From Terfezia claveryi (taxonomy: Eukaryota > Ascomycota > Pezizomycetes > Pezizales > Pezizaceae): a stretch of 24,448 nt of DNA. Of the stretch, positions 17,903 through 24,448 are shown in pieces. Position 1 is the first letter of the stretch. Every line of letters starts with the position of its first letter. The notes under the pieces are model-generated. The model was not told the origin of the DNA and made no database searches. It saw only the letters and a list, made by a program, of their open reading frames with translations. The stretch spans positions 1 through 24,448 of the forward strand of contig WHUX01000468.1 of assembly GCA_015179025.1 (NCBI GenBank). The letters are read 5' to 3'. The position numbers and the translations under genes were made by a program.

Positions 17903-18135
17903 AAGGAAAAGAAACCCTACCCCACCTTGTTGTTCTTGCCAGTGTATCTGGTGTGGGGTAGAAGGAAGAAAGTAAGTAGAAGGAAAAGAAACCCTACCTC
18001 ACCTTGTTGTTCTTGCCAGCGTGATCGCAGTGGCTTCAGTTGGCAGATCGCAGCGTTGAATTTAGACGCAACAAGGTGAGGTAAGGACTGTATCTGGTGT
18101 GGGGTAGAAGGAAGAAAGTAAGTAGAGGGAAGATT
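17903..18135. repeat. Interleaved direct and inverted repeats
   Basis: GAAGGAAAAGAAACCCTACC... CACCTTGTTGTTCTTGCCAG occurs at about 17903 and 17980; GTATCTGGTGTGGGGTAGAAG plus AAGAAAGTAAGTAGA occurs at about 17942 and 18089. CAACAAGGTGAGGTA near 18068 is the inverse of TACCTCACCTTGTTG near 17996. Confidence 0.85.
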
Positions 18136-18230
18136 AGGAAGAGGGGTGGGGCCAAGGGTATCGTGCGCCAAGGTTGCCATAGCAGTCACGGTAACATGGC
18201 ACGGAGGGTAAATGGTCCGGCTGTTTTTTT

Positions 18231-18345
18231 TATTTATTTTTTGTCGTCGCATTATATGTTAGGTTATCATTTTATTTTTTATTTTTTACCTGTCGCATTC
18301 TATGGTTTTTTGGTTTTGTTAATAGCTTTTGGTTAATGTTCTTGG
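18231..18345 (-). repeat. A-rich leader repeat (copy 2, first half)
   Basis: Matches 16514-16610, including the GTCGTCGCATTATAT and TAGCTTTTGGTTAAT segments, then is interrupted at 18346 and resumes at 18786-18850. On the minus strand it ends ATGCGACGAC followed directly by an A-rich tail, unlike copy 1. Confidence 0.7.
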
Positions 18346-18783
18346 TTTTTTTTTTTTTTATTTTTTTTTAAGAATCTATACGTCTATGGAGCCTAAGGCT
18401 ATGAGACGGTCCCGTTCCCTTATCTTAGAAGACTCGGCACGCTCACGGAACAACGAGCAAAACAACAACCCTGAAACTGTAGAAGACCCGCCATCTATAA
18501 AACTGTATAGAGGTGCGAAATGCCGGACAACGTAAAAGCCCTACTGGTCGCTGCACAAATCCACCTTCTCTTTTCCTCTTTCAAAGTCATAAGCCTCAAT
18601 TGGGAGCCAGTGTCCCCTCATCTTTAAGTGACTCCCAACGGCTACCTTCCTGTCCAAAAACAACACAACGGAGCTGGTGGCTTTCCCAAGTCTCCGGTTA
18701 CCTCTCAGGAGCCAACGTGCCCCCATAACCCCCGCACTTCTGTATCCCGTATAATCTCTGCCATGGGTCTCTGGCAGGGGACC
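18346..18783 (-). mobile_element. ORF1-derived retroposon with poly(A) tail and target duplication
   Basis: AATGTTCTTGG (18335-18345) and AATATTCTTAG (18784-18794) flank the insert, 9 of 11 identical. Directly after the left flank is a long T run with one A, that is, a poly(A) tail on the minus strand. The minus strand encodes an 18541-18726 frame with ARWLLRGNRRLGKATSSVVL, the pattern of LINE ORF1 C-terminal segments, followed by about 180 noncoding bases. ORF2 is absent, so this is an internally deleted or non-autonomous LINE derivative. Confidence 0.75.
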
Positions 18784-18785
18784 AA

Positions 18786-18850
18786 TATTCTTAGTTTCTT
18801 TGCTGGTGTGGTGATAATTTGACTCGTATTTTGGGTTTGTCTATTGCCCG
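18786..18850 (-). repeat. A-rich leader repeat (copy 2, second half)
   Basis: TTTCTTTGCTGGT..GGTGATA and CTCGTATTTTGGGTTTGT match 16606-16665, completing the copy that is split by the retroposon. Confidence 0.7.
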
Positions 18851-18885
18851 ATGTTGCTCCTTAATGTCCCATCTCATTTTCTACT

Positions 18886-19021
18886 TTACTCCCACTTTGT
18901 ATTCTAGCGCGTGCTTTATTTCATGTTATATCTAACTACTTTATATCTATCTAATATCATGTCCTACTTTACTCGCACTTCGTACTCTATCGCATGCTTT
19001 ATTCTACGTTATATCTACTAT
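18886..19021. repeat. ~76 bp tandem duplication
   Basis: TACTTTACTC.CACTT.GTA.TCTA.CGC.TGCTTTATT is present at about 18888 and 18963, both followed by GTTATATCTA. No gene. Confidence 0.85.
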
Positions 19022-19073
19022 ATATCAATTTTACTAACTTGGGTAATAATGAGCTCCCGTGTTCTCCCGAGGT

Positions 19074-19122
19074 GCCCGGGCCAGCCGCGAGACAACAAAC
19101 CGTTCTCGCGGTAGGCCCGGGC
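19074..19122. repeat. Strong GC-rich palindrome
   Basis: GCCCGGGCC-AG-CCGCGAGA, an 11 base loop, then TCTCGCGG-TA-GGCCCGGGC. This is a 17 bp stem with one symmetric 2 nt internal loop, set in AT-rich surroundings. A decayed relative is at 16776-16840. Confidence 0.88.
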
Positions 19123-19902
19123 CTCTCGCGAATATTGAGTTCTCGGTGTAGGCCCGGAACAATATAGACATCCCAGCTCTCCTGCATTCACAGCTCAATA
19201 CAAAGCTCTCCACACTCTGCACTATTCACACGGCTTCACATATTGATCTTCCTATATTCCTTTACTGGACTCATGGCTCTCTCTGCTCACCTATTTTCAT
19301 ATTATGGACGATAGATCTTCTTATTGATCTTGTTCTGCATCCAGGGGCCAAATCCCTCCGTCACCGGAACAAATGCTTTTACAAACATGCGCCCCCACAT
19401 CGCTCTGGAATCAACAATACAATCCACATGGGCTTATTACCGGCACCCGGGGTGTGGGTACTGTATGTAAATAGTACGGCATTGTCAAAACCACCTCCCT
19501 GGGCCATTCATCGCTTCCCAACTTCTCCACCTCTGGTCCCTAGCAACTTCCTGCCTGTTTTCATGTATCAGCCCCACAACTATATCAGCCAACTTCGCAT
19601 GTCAGGACTGGAGGTTCCCCCTCCCGTAATTGATTTCCAGATTTAGCTGGTCATGTTTAACCCAACTATATCTGTCCTTGGGCCAAGCCCGGGTGGGTCA
19701 AGTCCGAGAATAGTAATTTGGCCTATAAACCCCTATAAAACCCTTAAACACTGTAAACCCTCCGTTCACTTGTTCTCGTACCTGACGAGTTCACGCAATC
19801 TCATAGAGTTTAACATTGAGTGTAATTATATAAAAGCAAGCTCTAGGACATCACAGGACTCTCGGCTCTATATACATCCAACTCATCCGCTTCTTTTCTT
19901 CC
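19123..19902. promoter_or_regulatory. Noncoding region upstream of HNH gene, with TATA-like element
   Basis: No convincing gene. CTCTATATAC at 19866-19875 and a pyrimidine-rich stretch (CCGCTTCTTTTCTTCCC) lie just ahead of the first ATG at 19913, matching the layout of a fungal core promoter and 5' leader. Confidence 0.45.
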
Positions 19903-19944
19903 CATCGACATAATGTCATCGACATAATGTCATCGACATAATGT
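19903..19944 (+). promoter_or_regulatory. Three 14 bp repeats forming two chained mini-uORFs
   Basis: The unit CATCGACATAATGT is repeated exactly three times (19903, 19917, 19931). Each unit supplies an ATG. The first two start frames of ATG TCA TCG ACA TAA whose stop overlaps the next ATG as TAATG. The third ATG (19941) opens the HNH gene. TAATG overlaps are known reinitiation junctions; use here is inferred. Confidence 0.65.
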
Positions 19945-20080
19945 CAACAACATCGAGTTCAACTTTTGTACCCATTATTCCGGCACGAACTTCAAGTAAG
20001 AGAAAGGGGGAGAGTCTTGATGAAAAATGCAAGGCTAGCCAGGAAATCTCATTGGAGGATCAAAGGGATGGCTTGACGTA

Positions 20081-20143
20081 TTTTTTTTTTTTTTTTTAAA
20101 ACTCATTACTCCTATGCAGACCCTACGTGGATCTATGAGGAGC
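20081..20143 (-). mobile_element. 63 bp poly(T)-ended micro-insertion with 13 bp target duplication
   Basis: ATGGCTTGACGTA lies at 20068-20080 and 20144-20156. The insert begins with 17 T and then 46 bases, which on the minus strand read CTCATAGATCCACGTAGGGT... and end GAGTTTT plus poly(A). The 46 bases resemble the pre-tail part of the retroposon at 18346-18783 (CTCATAG, TAGG, CATAG, TTTTA). It looks like an extremely 5'-truncated LINE or SINE tail copied into exon 1 of the HNH gene. Confidence 0.8.
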
Positions 20144-20210
20144 ATGGCTTGACGTACCAGATAGCAGAATCCCGGAAAAAATTAAAACCCCAGCAATCGG
20201 GAAATAGCGA

Positions 20211-20273
20211 GTAAGTTCTCACTCTCCAATTTACATGAAGGCAATGTGAATAGCAATATTAATCTTTCTATAG
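20211..20273 (+). other. Intron of HNH gene
   Basis: GTAAGT donor, TATTAAT branch-like site and CTATAG acceptor bound 63 bases, the usual size for this window's introns. Confidence 0.65.
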
Positions 20274-21341
20274 TTTTTGGAAGCGGGGGGGCAGATATAG
20301 AGCAAATGTGTTATGGAAGAGCAGTGTTAAATCGAAAGATATCTTTCAGGGATTTCCAGGCGGTAGGTGGGGAGGACGGGCAGGAATGGACAAATTCACC
20401 GACAGCAAAGGAATTGTTCGAGGCAATGAAAGCGTATGAGTTGCAAAAGGAGCTGTGCGTTCAACAAGAGAATCGATTGAGAGCAGAGGCGAAAGATGGA
20501 GAATAAAGTACTCCGGCAAAGCTTCACAAAACTCTGTGCGACTAGTTCCTTGAGCCTTGGCCTGAATTGGGGTGTAGGAAAACGATCTGGGGATCTCCAG
20601 AGCAGGTTTAGGGCAGAATTAATTGAAAGTTCGAATGCTAAGCACCCAGACCACCAAACCCCCGTCTTGTGGTACCCAATAACTGCGGGTTATTTAGACT
20701 CGTCATGTGTTACGGCAGCGCACATATTTCCACACAAGCATGGACAGGATATTATGGACGCAATTTTTGGTGCCCAGGAGAGTCCTGAGCTCTTCTCGCC
20801 GCTTAATGGTCTCCTAATTTCAAAAGCTGTGGAAGAAAAGATCGACAAAGGATTAATTCTCATCGTTCCGGATGCTGATCATGCTAGAGACTGGGAAGCC
20901 ACTTCGCCCAAGGAGTATAAGATCAGGGTACTATCCAAGGATGCCCCCGGAATGGACCGTTATATTTCTGCACATACCCATACTACTTGGGCGGAGTTAG
21001 ATGGGCGGAGATTAAAGTTTCAAAGCAATCATCGTCCACGAGCTAGATACCTATATTTCCTTTACTGCTCGGTAATCTTGAGGAGGTCCTGGACTGTGCA
21101 AAAAGCAGGTGATGTGTTGAAGGATAAACTTGGGCGACCATACTGGGGCACTGTGGGAAAGTATGTCAAGAAAAACCAGATATTAGGTTTTATTGAGCAG
21201 ATGGGACATGAGTATCAAGACCTCCTGATGGGTGCTACCGAGGAAGGGGGAGAGAACAACAGTGAGCGTCATACGATCGCGTTCTGAATTCCCTCACGGA
21301 AGGGGAAGATTGTGGTCAGGATAATAGCGATGATGATGAAG

Positions 21342-21497
21342 AGGAACAGGGGGAGGAGAAGGAGAAGGAGAAGGAGGAGGAGGAGGAGGAGGAGGTGGTG
21401 GAGGTGGTGGTGGAGGTGGTGGAGGAGGAAGAGGAGGAGGAGGAGGAGGTGGTGGTGGTGGTGGAGGAGGACGAAGCGGAAGAGGAGGGGGAGGGGA
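21342..21497 (+). repeat. GAG/GTG trinucleotide tract coding for an acidic tail
   Basis: Purine-rich triplets run for about 155 bases. In the frame GAT TGT GGT CAG GAT they encode Asp/Glu- and Val-rich sequence ending near 21560, a plausible C-terminal acidic tail of the HNH protein before a frameshift. Other frames give Arg- or Ser-only strings that are not credible proteins. Confidence 0.8.
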
Positions 21498-21559
21498 TCA
21501 AAGTAAGGGGAGCAAATCTGATGAGGAAGAGGGTAATTGCGGGAGGAAGTGAACGATTT

Positions 21560-21870
21560 TAGGGAGAAGGAAAAGTGAAGTGTGGGACATTAAAGGGGTA
21601 AACCATTGCGTTTCCAGATGCCGAGCTGGGCATGGAGAGGAAGATTTTCAAGAGTGGTTATAATATCTCTTTTTCGAATGTTTTCAATTCTGATGGTGAA
21701 TGCGTAATACTACCGATGCGTTAAGTAAATATGCATGTACTGAACAGTAACGATGAAAGGTCTTGAGCCGGCAATATTGAGGTGGTAAGTGGTGGCAACG
21801 CGTACATGTAGAACGCTTCTTCATACAAGATATTTACTTGAGTCGCGAGTTCTACACTCTAGGTACAGTC
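21560..21870. other. 3' flank of HNH gene; no gene seen
   Basis: No open frame or recognised repeat, apart from a TTAAGTAAATATGCATG string resembling the intron block at 14162-14177. Confidence 0.4.
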
Positions 21871-21992
21871 ATCTGCGACGATAGATAGACTGAAGAAAAC
21901 GGGGCATCCCGTCCGCTCTGCCATATCTAAGCTCCAGATCGCCAGGCCAGTACTGCGGTGGGTGACCACGCGATAAAGTCTCCCATCGCAGC
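21871..21992 (+). rRNA. 5S rRNA-like sequence (probable SINE head or pseudogene)
   Basis: The full 5S layout is present: 5' arm ATCTGCGAC, AAAACGGGGCATCCCGTCCG, AAGCTCCAGATCGCCAGG, AGTACTGCGGTGGGTGACC and ACGCG, and a 3' arm ATCGCAGC that pairs with the 5' arm. These include the internal Pol III control regions. The CGATAAAGTCTCC segment departs from the usual GGAATC-type loop and is shared with the copy at 15034-15067, so I favour a 5S-derived SINE over a functional gene. A dispersed 5S gene with later decay is the alternative. Confidence 0.65.
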
Positions 21993-22162
21993 ACTAAACA
22001 GGCAATCTGCAATTATTTTCCCTGGCATTGTTTGATTACCTTTTTGGGAAGTCACACTAGTCAGTCCCGATTTGGCCCCTACCATTTCTGGTCTCGCAGA
22101 CTAATTTTAGGAATCGTGCTACTCCTCTTTTGGCAAGCCACGCCAGTATTCTGCAACACCAC
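21871..22162 (+). repeat. 5S-rRNA-headed SINE-like repeat, copy 2
   Basis: After the 5S head, the body has ATTACCTTTTTGGGAAGTC, TTTGGCCCCTACCATTTCTG and GTATTCTGCAACACCA, aligning in order with copy 1 (15000-15222). The tail runs into a short tandem repeat and a T-rich stretch. The same strand and the same 5S-body fusion point in both copies argue for one retroposon family. Confidence 0.7.
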
Positions 22163-22197
22163 ACCAGTACTCTGTACACCACACCAGTACTCTACAG
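22143..22197. repeat. Short tandem tail repeat, about three units
   Basis: CCAGTATTCTGCAACACCACA, CCAGTACTCTGTACACCACA-like and CCAGTACTCTACAGCC units follow each other at the end of the SINE-like repeat. Confidence 0.8.
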
Positions 22198-22200
22198 CCT

Positions 22201-23075
22201 TTTGTTTTTTTATATACACAGTATGCGGTCCCATTATATGGTCGGGTTGCTGTGGATACAACGTCTCTACCTAATATCTCTCACGATTCCGGTTAGAGTC
22301 CAACCTTGGCAGGCAGATACCACGAATGTTGGCTCTATATGCAACAGCATATGTAGCTGGTTGCACATCTGGCATATCGCCCAAGTGTTTAACCGACGAA
22401 TCCACCCATTTTCGCATCCGCTAATGCCCAGTTCTTCTTATACAGGTGTCTTGTCATCATTCTCGTCTTCGGAAGACTCTGCATGGATGGCCTACACCCG
22501 CGCATAAGAGCATGTAATCCGCCATGTAGGTATGTTGTTGCATATTGATGATTGCTAAGGAGAGATAGGAGAGATACCTATCCTAGGACTGCAAAACCTC
22601 TTTGTTTTCGTTTCAGTCCTTACTGGGGTACAAGTGCGCTACATGGGTAATAAGATAGCTAGCGTGCAAGGTGCAAAATCTCTCTATTCTTGCTGGCTAA
22701 GCTATTCTTGCTCGCTATATGTATGTATCCTCGCTCGCTATATGTGAGATTTAAACCAACAGGTGAGGGAAGATTTGGACTGATAGCTTGGTAGGGAGAA
22801 AACATAGTGAAATAAAATATTAGATATAGAATATAGTAGAACATTTGTATATTTTTGTTTTTTCATTTTCTGTATAATTGAGTTAGTAATATTTCTCACA
22901 CTTGATAGTAGTTGTTTTTTTGTATCCTGTTTTATTGCTTATGTCTAGTTGTTCTTTGGTATTTCCTATTATATTTCTGTATTCTTTACTATCGTTCTTA
23001 TCTACTATATTATTGGAAGCTAGAGGAATAAGATAGCATATCGGGTTTTATTTGTTACAAGATTACTGGTATTTA
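22201..23075. other. No gene seen; AT-rich
   Basis: A 125-codon open frame at 22130-22507 overlaps the repeat tail and has no recognisable motif. From 22680 a CTATTCTTGCTNGCTA motif is repeated, and 22800-23075 is low-complexity AT sequence. Confidence 0.45.
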
Positions 23076-24423
23076 TTAGCAGTTAGAATTTTTTGCGGTT
23101 GTGAATAATATTATTTGTATATTGGAAATGAGAAAACAAGGCTTACTATTAGTTTGTAACCAATAGTCGTCGGTGGTGATGTCCCGTTGCATCATCAATT
23201 CTCGATAACAACCTAACGTTCGATCAAGTTCTCCATAGTTAACGAGACGCTGAAGTGCTTCTGTGAGAGAGTTACTCAGATCATACTTGTGGAGAACCTC
23301 GAGAGCGATTCGATTTGCCGCAACACGATTCGGTATCTTGAGGTGTGTTGTCGGCTTTTCCGGGTGAAACAACCGCCAAAGTAGATGATTAGTGAACGCC
23401 ACGAAGTATGATCTTCCTCATTACGCTAGAAGAGATTTAAGTTAACACAAACGGGAACTAGGGCTAAGACATTAACATACCAAGTCTGGAAGCGTAAATT
23501 GGAGTTTGAACTTGCTGTACTCGATAGGCATGAAGTTCCCTTTTTGGTCGCATTCCAGTGCCTTTTCGAAGTCTCTTATTGCTGGCGCTGAAGTAGCAAA
23601 TCTCCTGAGAAACTCTTGAGATACTTCGGAGTTTTCCGGGTCTTGAGTCTCTGGTGTTACTCCCTCGATATGACACTGAAGATATGCCAAGCACGTCTCC
23701 GTGTTGTAAACTGTTTTGACCGTTGTATCTCGACAGAAATGATATCCGTTGTAAAATTCAGTCATTTCTGAAAGAAAACGGTCGTAGACTTTAGGGTCCT
23801 TGTAGATCTCCATCAGGGCATCTTCCAAGTCCAAAGATGTCAAACCACAAAGCCCGGCTAGGTCCTTGTGGAATGACAGATTTCTCGCCACATTGAACGC
23901 ACTGCCAAGACCAGATAAGGAGAGCGGTGATATGCCCGTGATGAAAATTCTTTTGATGATCCCTTCTGTGCCTAATGCCTTTAGTGTAGCCCAGTAAGAT
24001 CTGAAGGTGTCTCCGATTGGTGTGTTATCCCAAGCGATCTCGAATCCTCCGACGGTACCGGGTAGGTCAAGATACCTATTAGGAAGGGAATCGTACTCGT
24101 CAACGAGCACGTAGATCCCTTCTATGCCAGCAAGTCGCTCGTCCTGCTGAATCGCATATTGAACTGATTTGGCACACTCCAAAAGATTAATGATGGGGTC
24201 TCTATTGTCAATATTTTGATATAGATCAGTAAAGTTTCCGCCCAAGTAGGCAGCATATTCTCTATAAAATGCCCTGATGGAATAATTTAAGTAATCCATG
24301 AGTATCTTATTCGCCTCCGGAAGGTCTGGTCTGGGTCTGATTTTGGAAAAATCGAATTTCAAGACGAAGTACTGTCCGGGGTTCACTCTTCTTTCGTCGA
24401 TATCCTTTTGCACATCAAGACTC
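23076..24423 (-). pseudogene. AAA-ATPase-like domain protein (AAA-ATPase_like / PD-(D/E)XK family), 5' part off window, 3' truncated
   Basis: The main exon (24423 to 23481) encodes VQKDIDERR.., FVLKFDFS, the Walker B-like IYVLVDEYDSLP, RIFITGISPLSLSG and FYNGYHF, the motif series of the fungal/bacterial AAA-ATPase-like family. The Walker A exon should lie past an acceptor at 24424 and is outside the window. A 55 base intron (23480 to 23426; GTATGT donor, CTTCTAG acceptor) joins in phase 0 to an exon with THLKIPNRVAANRIA and YRELMMQRDITTDD. One base is missing near 23371-23376, shifting the frame within this exon. The usual C-terminal PD-(D/E)XK nuclease domain is not found after 23147, only AT-rich sequence. 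Its role is unknown in fungi; the copy is probably dead. Confidence 0.82.
23426..23480 (-). other. Intron of AAA-ATPase-like gene
   Basis: Donor GTATGT, a TTAACTTAA branch-like site and acceptor TTCTAG. The flanking exons join in phase 0 (PDL then RNEEDHTSW). Confidence 0.75.
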
Positions 24424-24448
24424 TAGAGTGATTGAAAGAGAAGTAAGT

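Larger units (their letters stand above)
19941..21287 (+). pseudogene. HNH nuclease-domain gene (fungal HNH_2-like), disrupted
   Basis: Exon 1 begins at the ATG at 19941 (MSTTSSSTFVPIIPARTSSK) and continues, across a retroposed insertion at 20081-20156, to a GTAAGT donor at 20211. The 63 base intron ends TATAG at 20273. Exon 2 codes for a helical region (WTNSPTAKELFEAMKAYELQ) and, after a frame change near 20500, the nuclease part: SCVTAAHIFPHKHG with the HNH-type His residues, LFSPLNGLLISKAVEEKIDKG (Asn-containing helix) and a C-terminal RPRARYLYFLYC segment. The 20496-21287 frame has 263 residues. A second shift near 21260-21290 leads into an acidic tail. The domain order matches a large fungal family of HNH proteins of unknown biological role. 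The intron-to-exon phase is uncertain because of the G7 run at 20285-20291. Confidence 0.75.

Noticed and set aside
21312..21506. Arg/Trp-only and Ser/Thr-only open frames
   Set aside because: Pure products of the GAG/GTG triplet tract; only the acidic frame fits a plausible protein tail.
22130..22507. 125-codon plus-strand open frame
   Set aside because: It begins in the SINE tail repeat and has no recognisable motif; alternative frames are similarly open.
1..24448. tRNA genes
   Set aside because: I looked for GGTTCGAATCC-type T-arm signals with matching acceptor stems and saw none; GTTCGAGTGTC at about 10070 and 10108 is part of an LTR stem.

Overview
The window looks like a transposon-rich chromosomal region of a filamentous ascomycete. 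Evidence: Ty3/gypsy chromovirus elements, Tad-like LINE fragments, a pogo-type DNA transposon with TA target duplications, short 52-63 nt introns with GTAAGT donors and CTAAT-like branch sites, and gene families that are expanded in fungi (Crinkler-like NTPase/nuclease, fungal HNH nuclease, AAA-ATPase-like). The family mix reminds me of truffle-like Pezizomycetes, but that is inference. I see no intact cellular gene: every recognisable coding region carries at least one frameshift, nonsense codon or insertion, or runs off the edge.

Region 1-6951 (minus strand) is a nest of two related Ty3/gypsy elements. Element A starts outside the left edge and ends at 5941: partial 3' LTR 1-157, purine tract, integrase with chromodomain, RNase H, RT, protease, Gag, 5' LTR 5475-5941. 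Its two LTRs differ at one of 157 comparable bases, yet its pol has two frameshifts and five in-frame stops. Element A sits inside the gag of an older relative, element B (gag fragment 5942-6406, LTR 6446-6951). An AT-rich tandem array (6952-7127) and a short inverted-repeat element (about 7156-7765) follow.

Region 8087-10873 has a cluster of short foldback motifs and a 2.5 kb element bounded by about 540 bp inverted repeats (8354-8892 and 10334-10873). A solo LTR of the same gypsy clan (9568-10201, TSD GCAGC) landed inside it.

Region 11405-14560 (minus) is a Crinkler-type gene: ubiquitin-like header, P-loop NTPase, and a restriction-endonuclease-fold C-terminus across at least three exons. 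It is broken by a 938 bp pogo-like element, a 31 bp hairpin insertion with 9 bp direct repeats, a frameshift in an A run and two nonsense codons. Upstream lies one copy of a 5S-rRNA-headed, SINE-like repeat.

Region 15.2-19.9 kb is a mosaic of repeats: a LINE RNase H/zinc-finger fragment (17056-17772), an ORF1-like reading frame on the minus strand (16124-16513), a poly(T)-ended ORF1-derived retroposon with target duplication (18346-18783), GC-rich hairpins and tandem repeats. From 19903 a 14 bp tandem repeat forms two tiny uORFs with overlapping TAATG stop/start junctions leading into an HNH nuclease gene (19941-21287, plus), itself broken by a 63 bp poly(T)-ended insertion and a frameshift. 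A second, fuller 5S-headed SINE copy lies at 21871-22162. The right end holds the 3' part of an AAA-ATPase-like gene (minus) whose Walker A exon is off the window.

Taken together, the three host-type genes (Crinkler, HNH, AAA-ATPase-like) belong to fast-turnover nuclease/NTPase families, each in decay inside a transposon bed. They do not form an operon or pathway that I can support.
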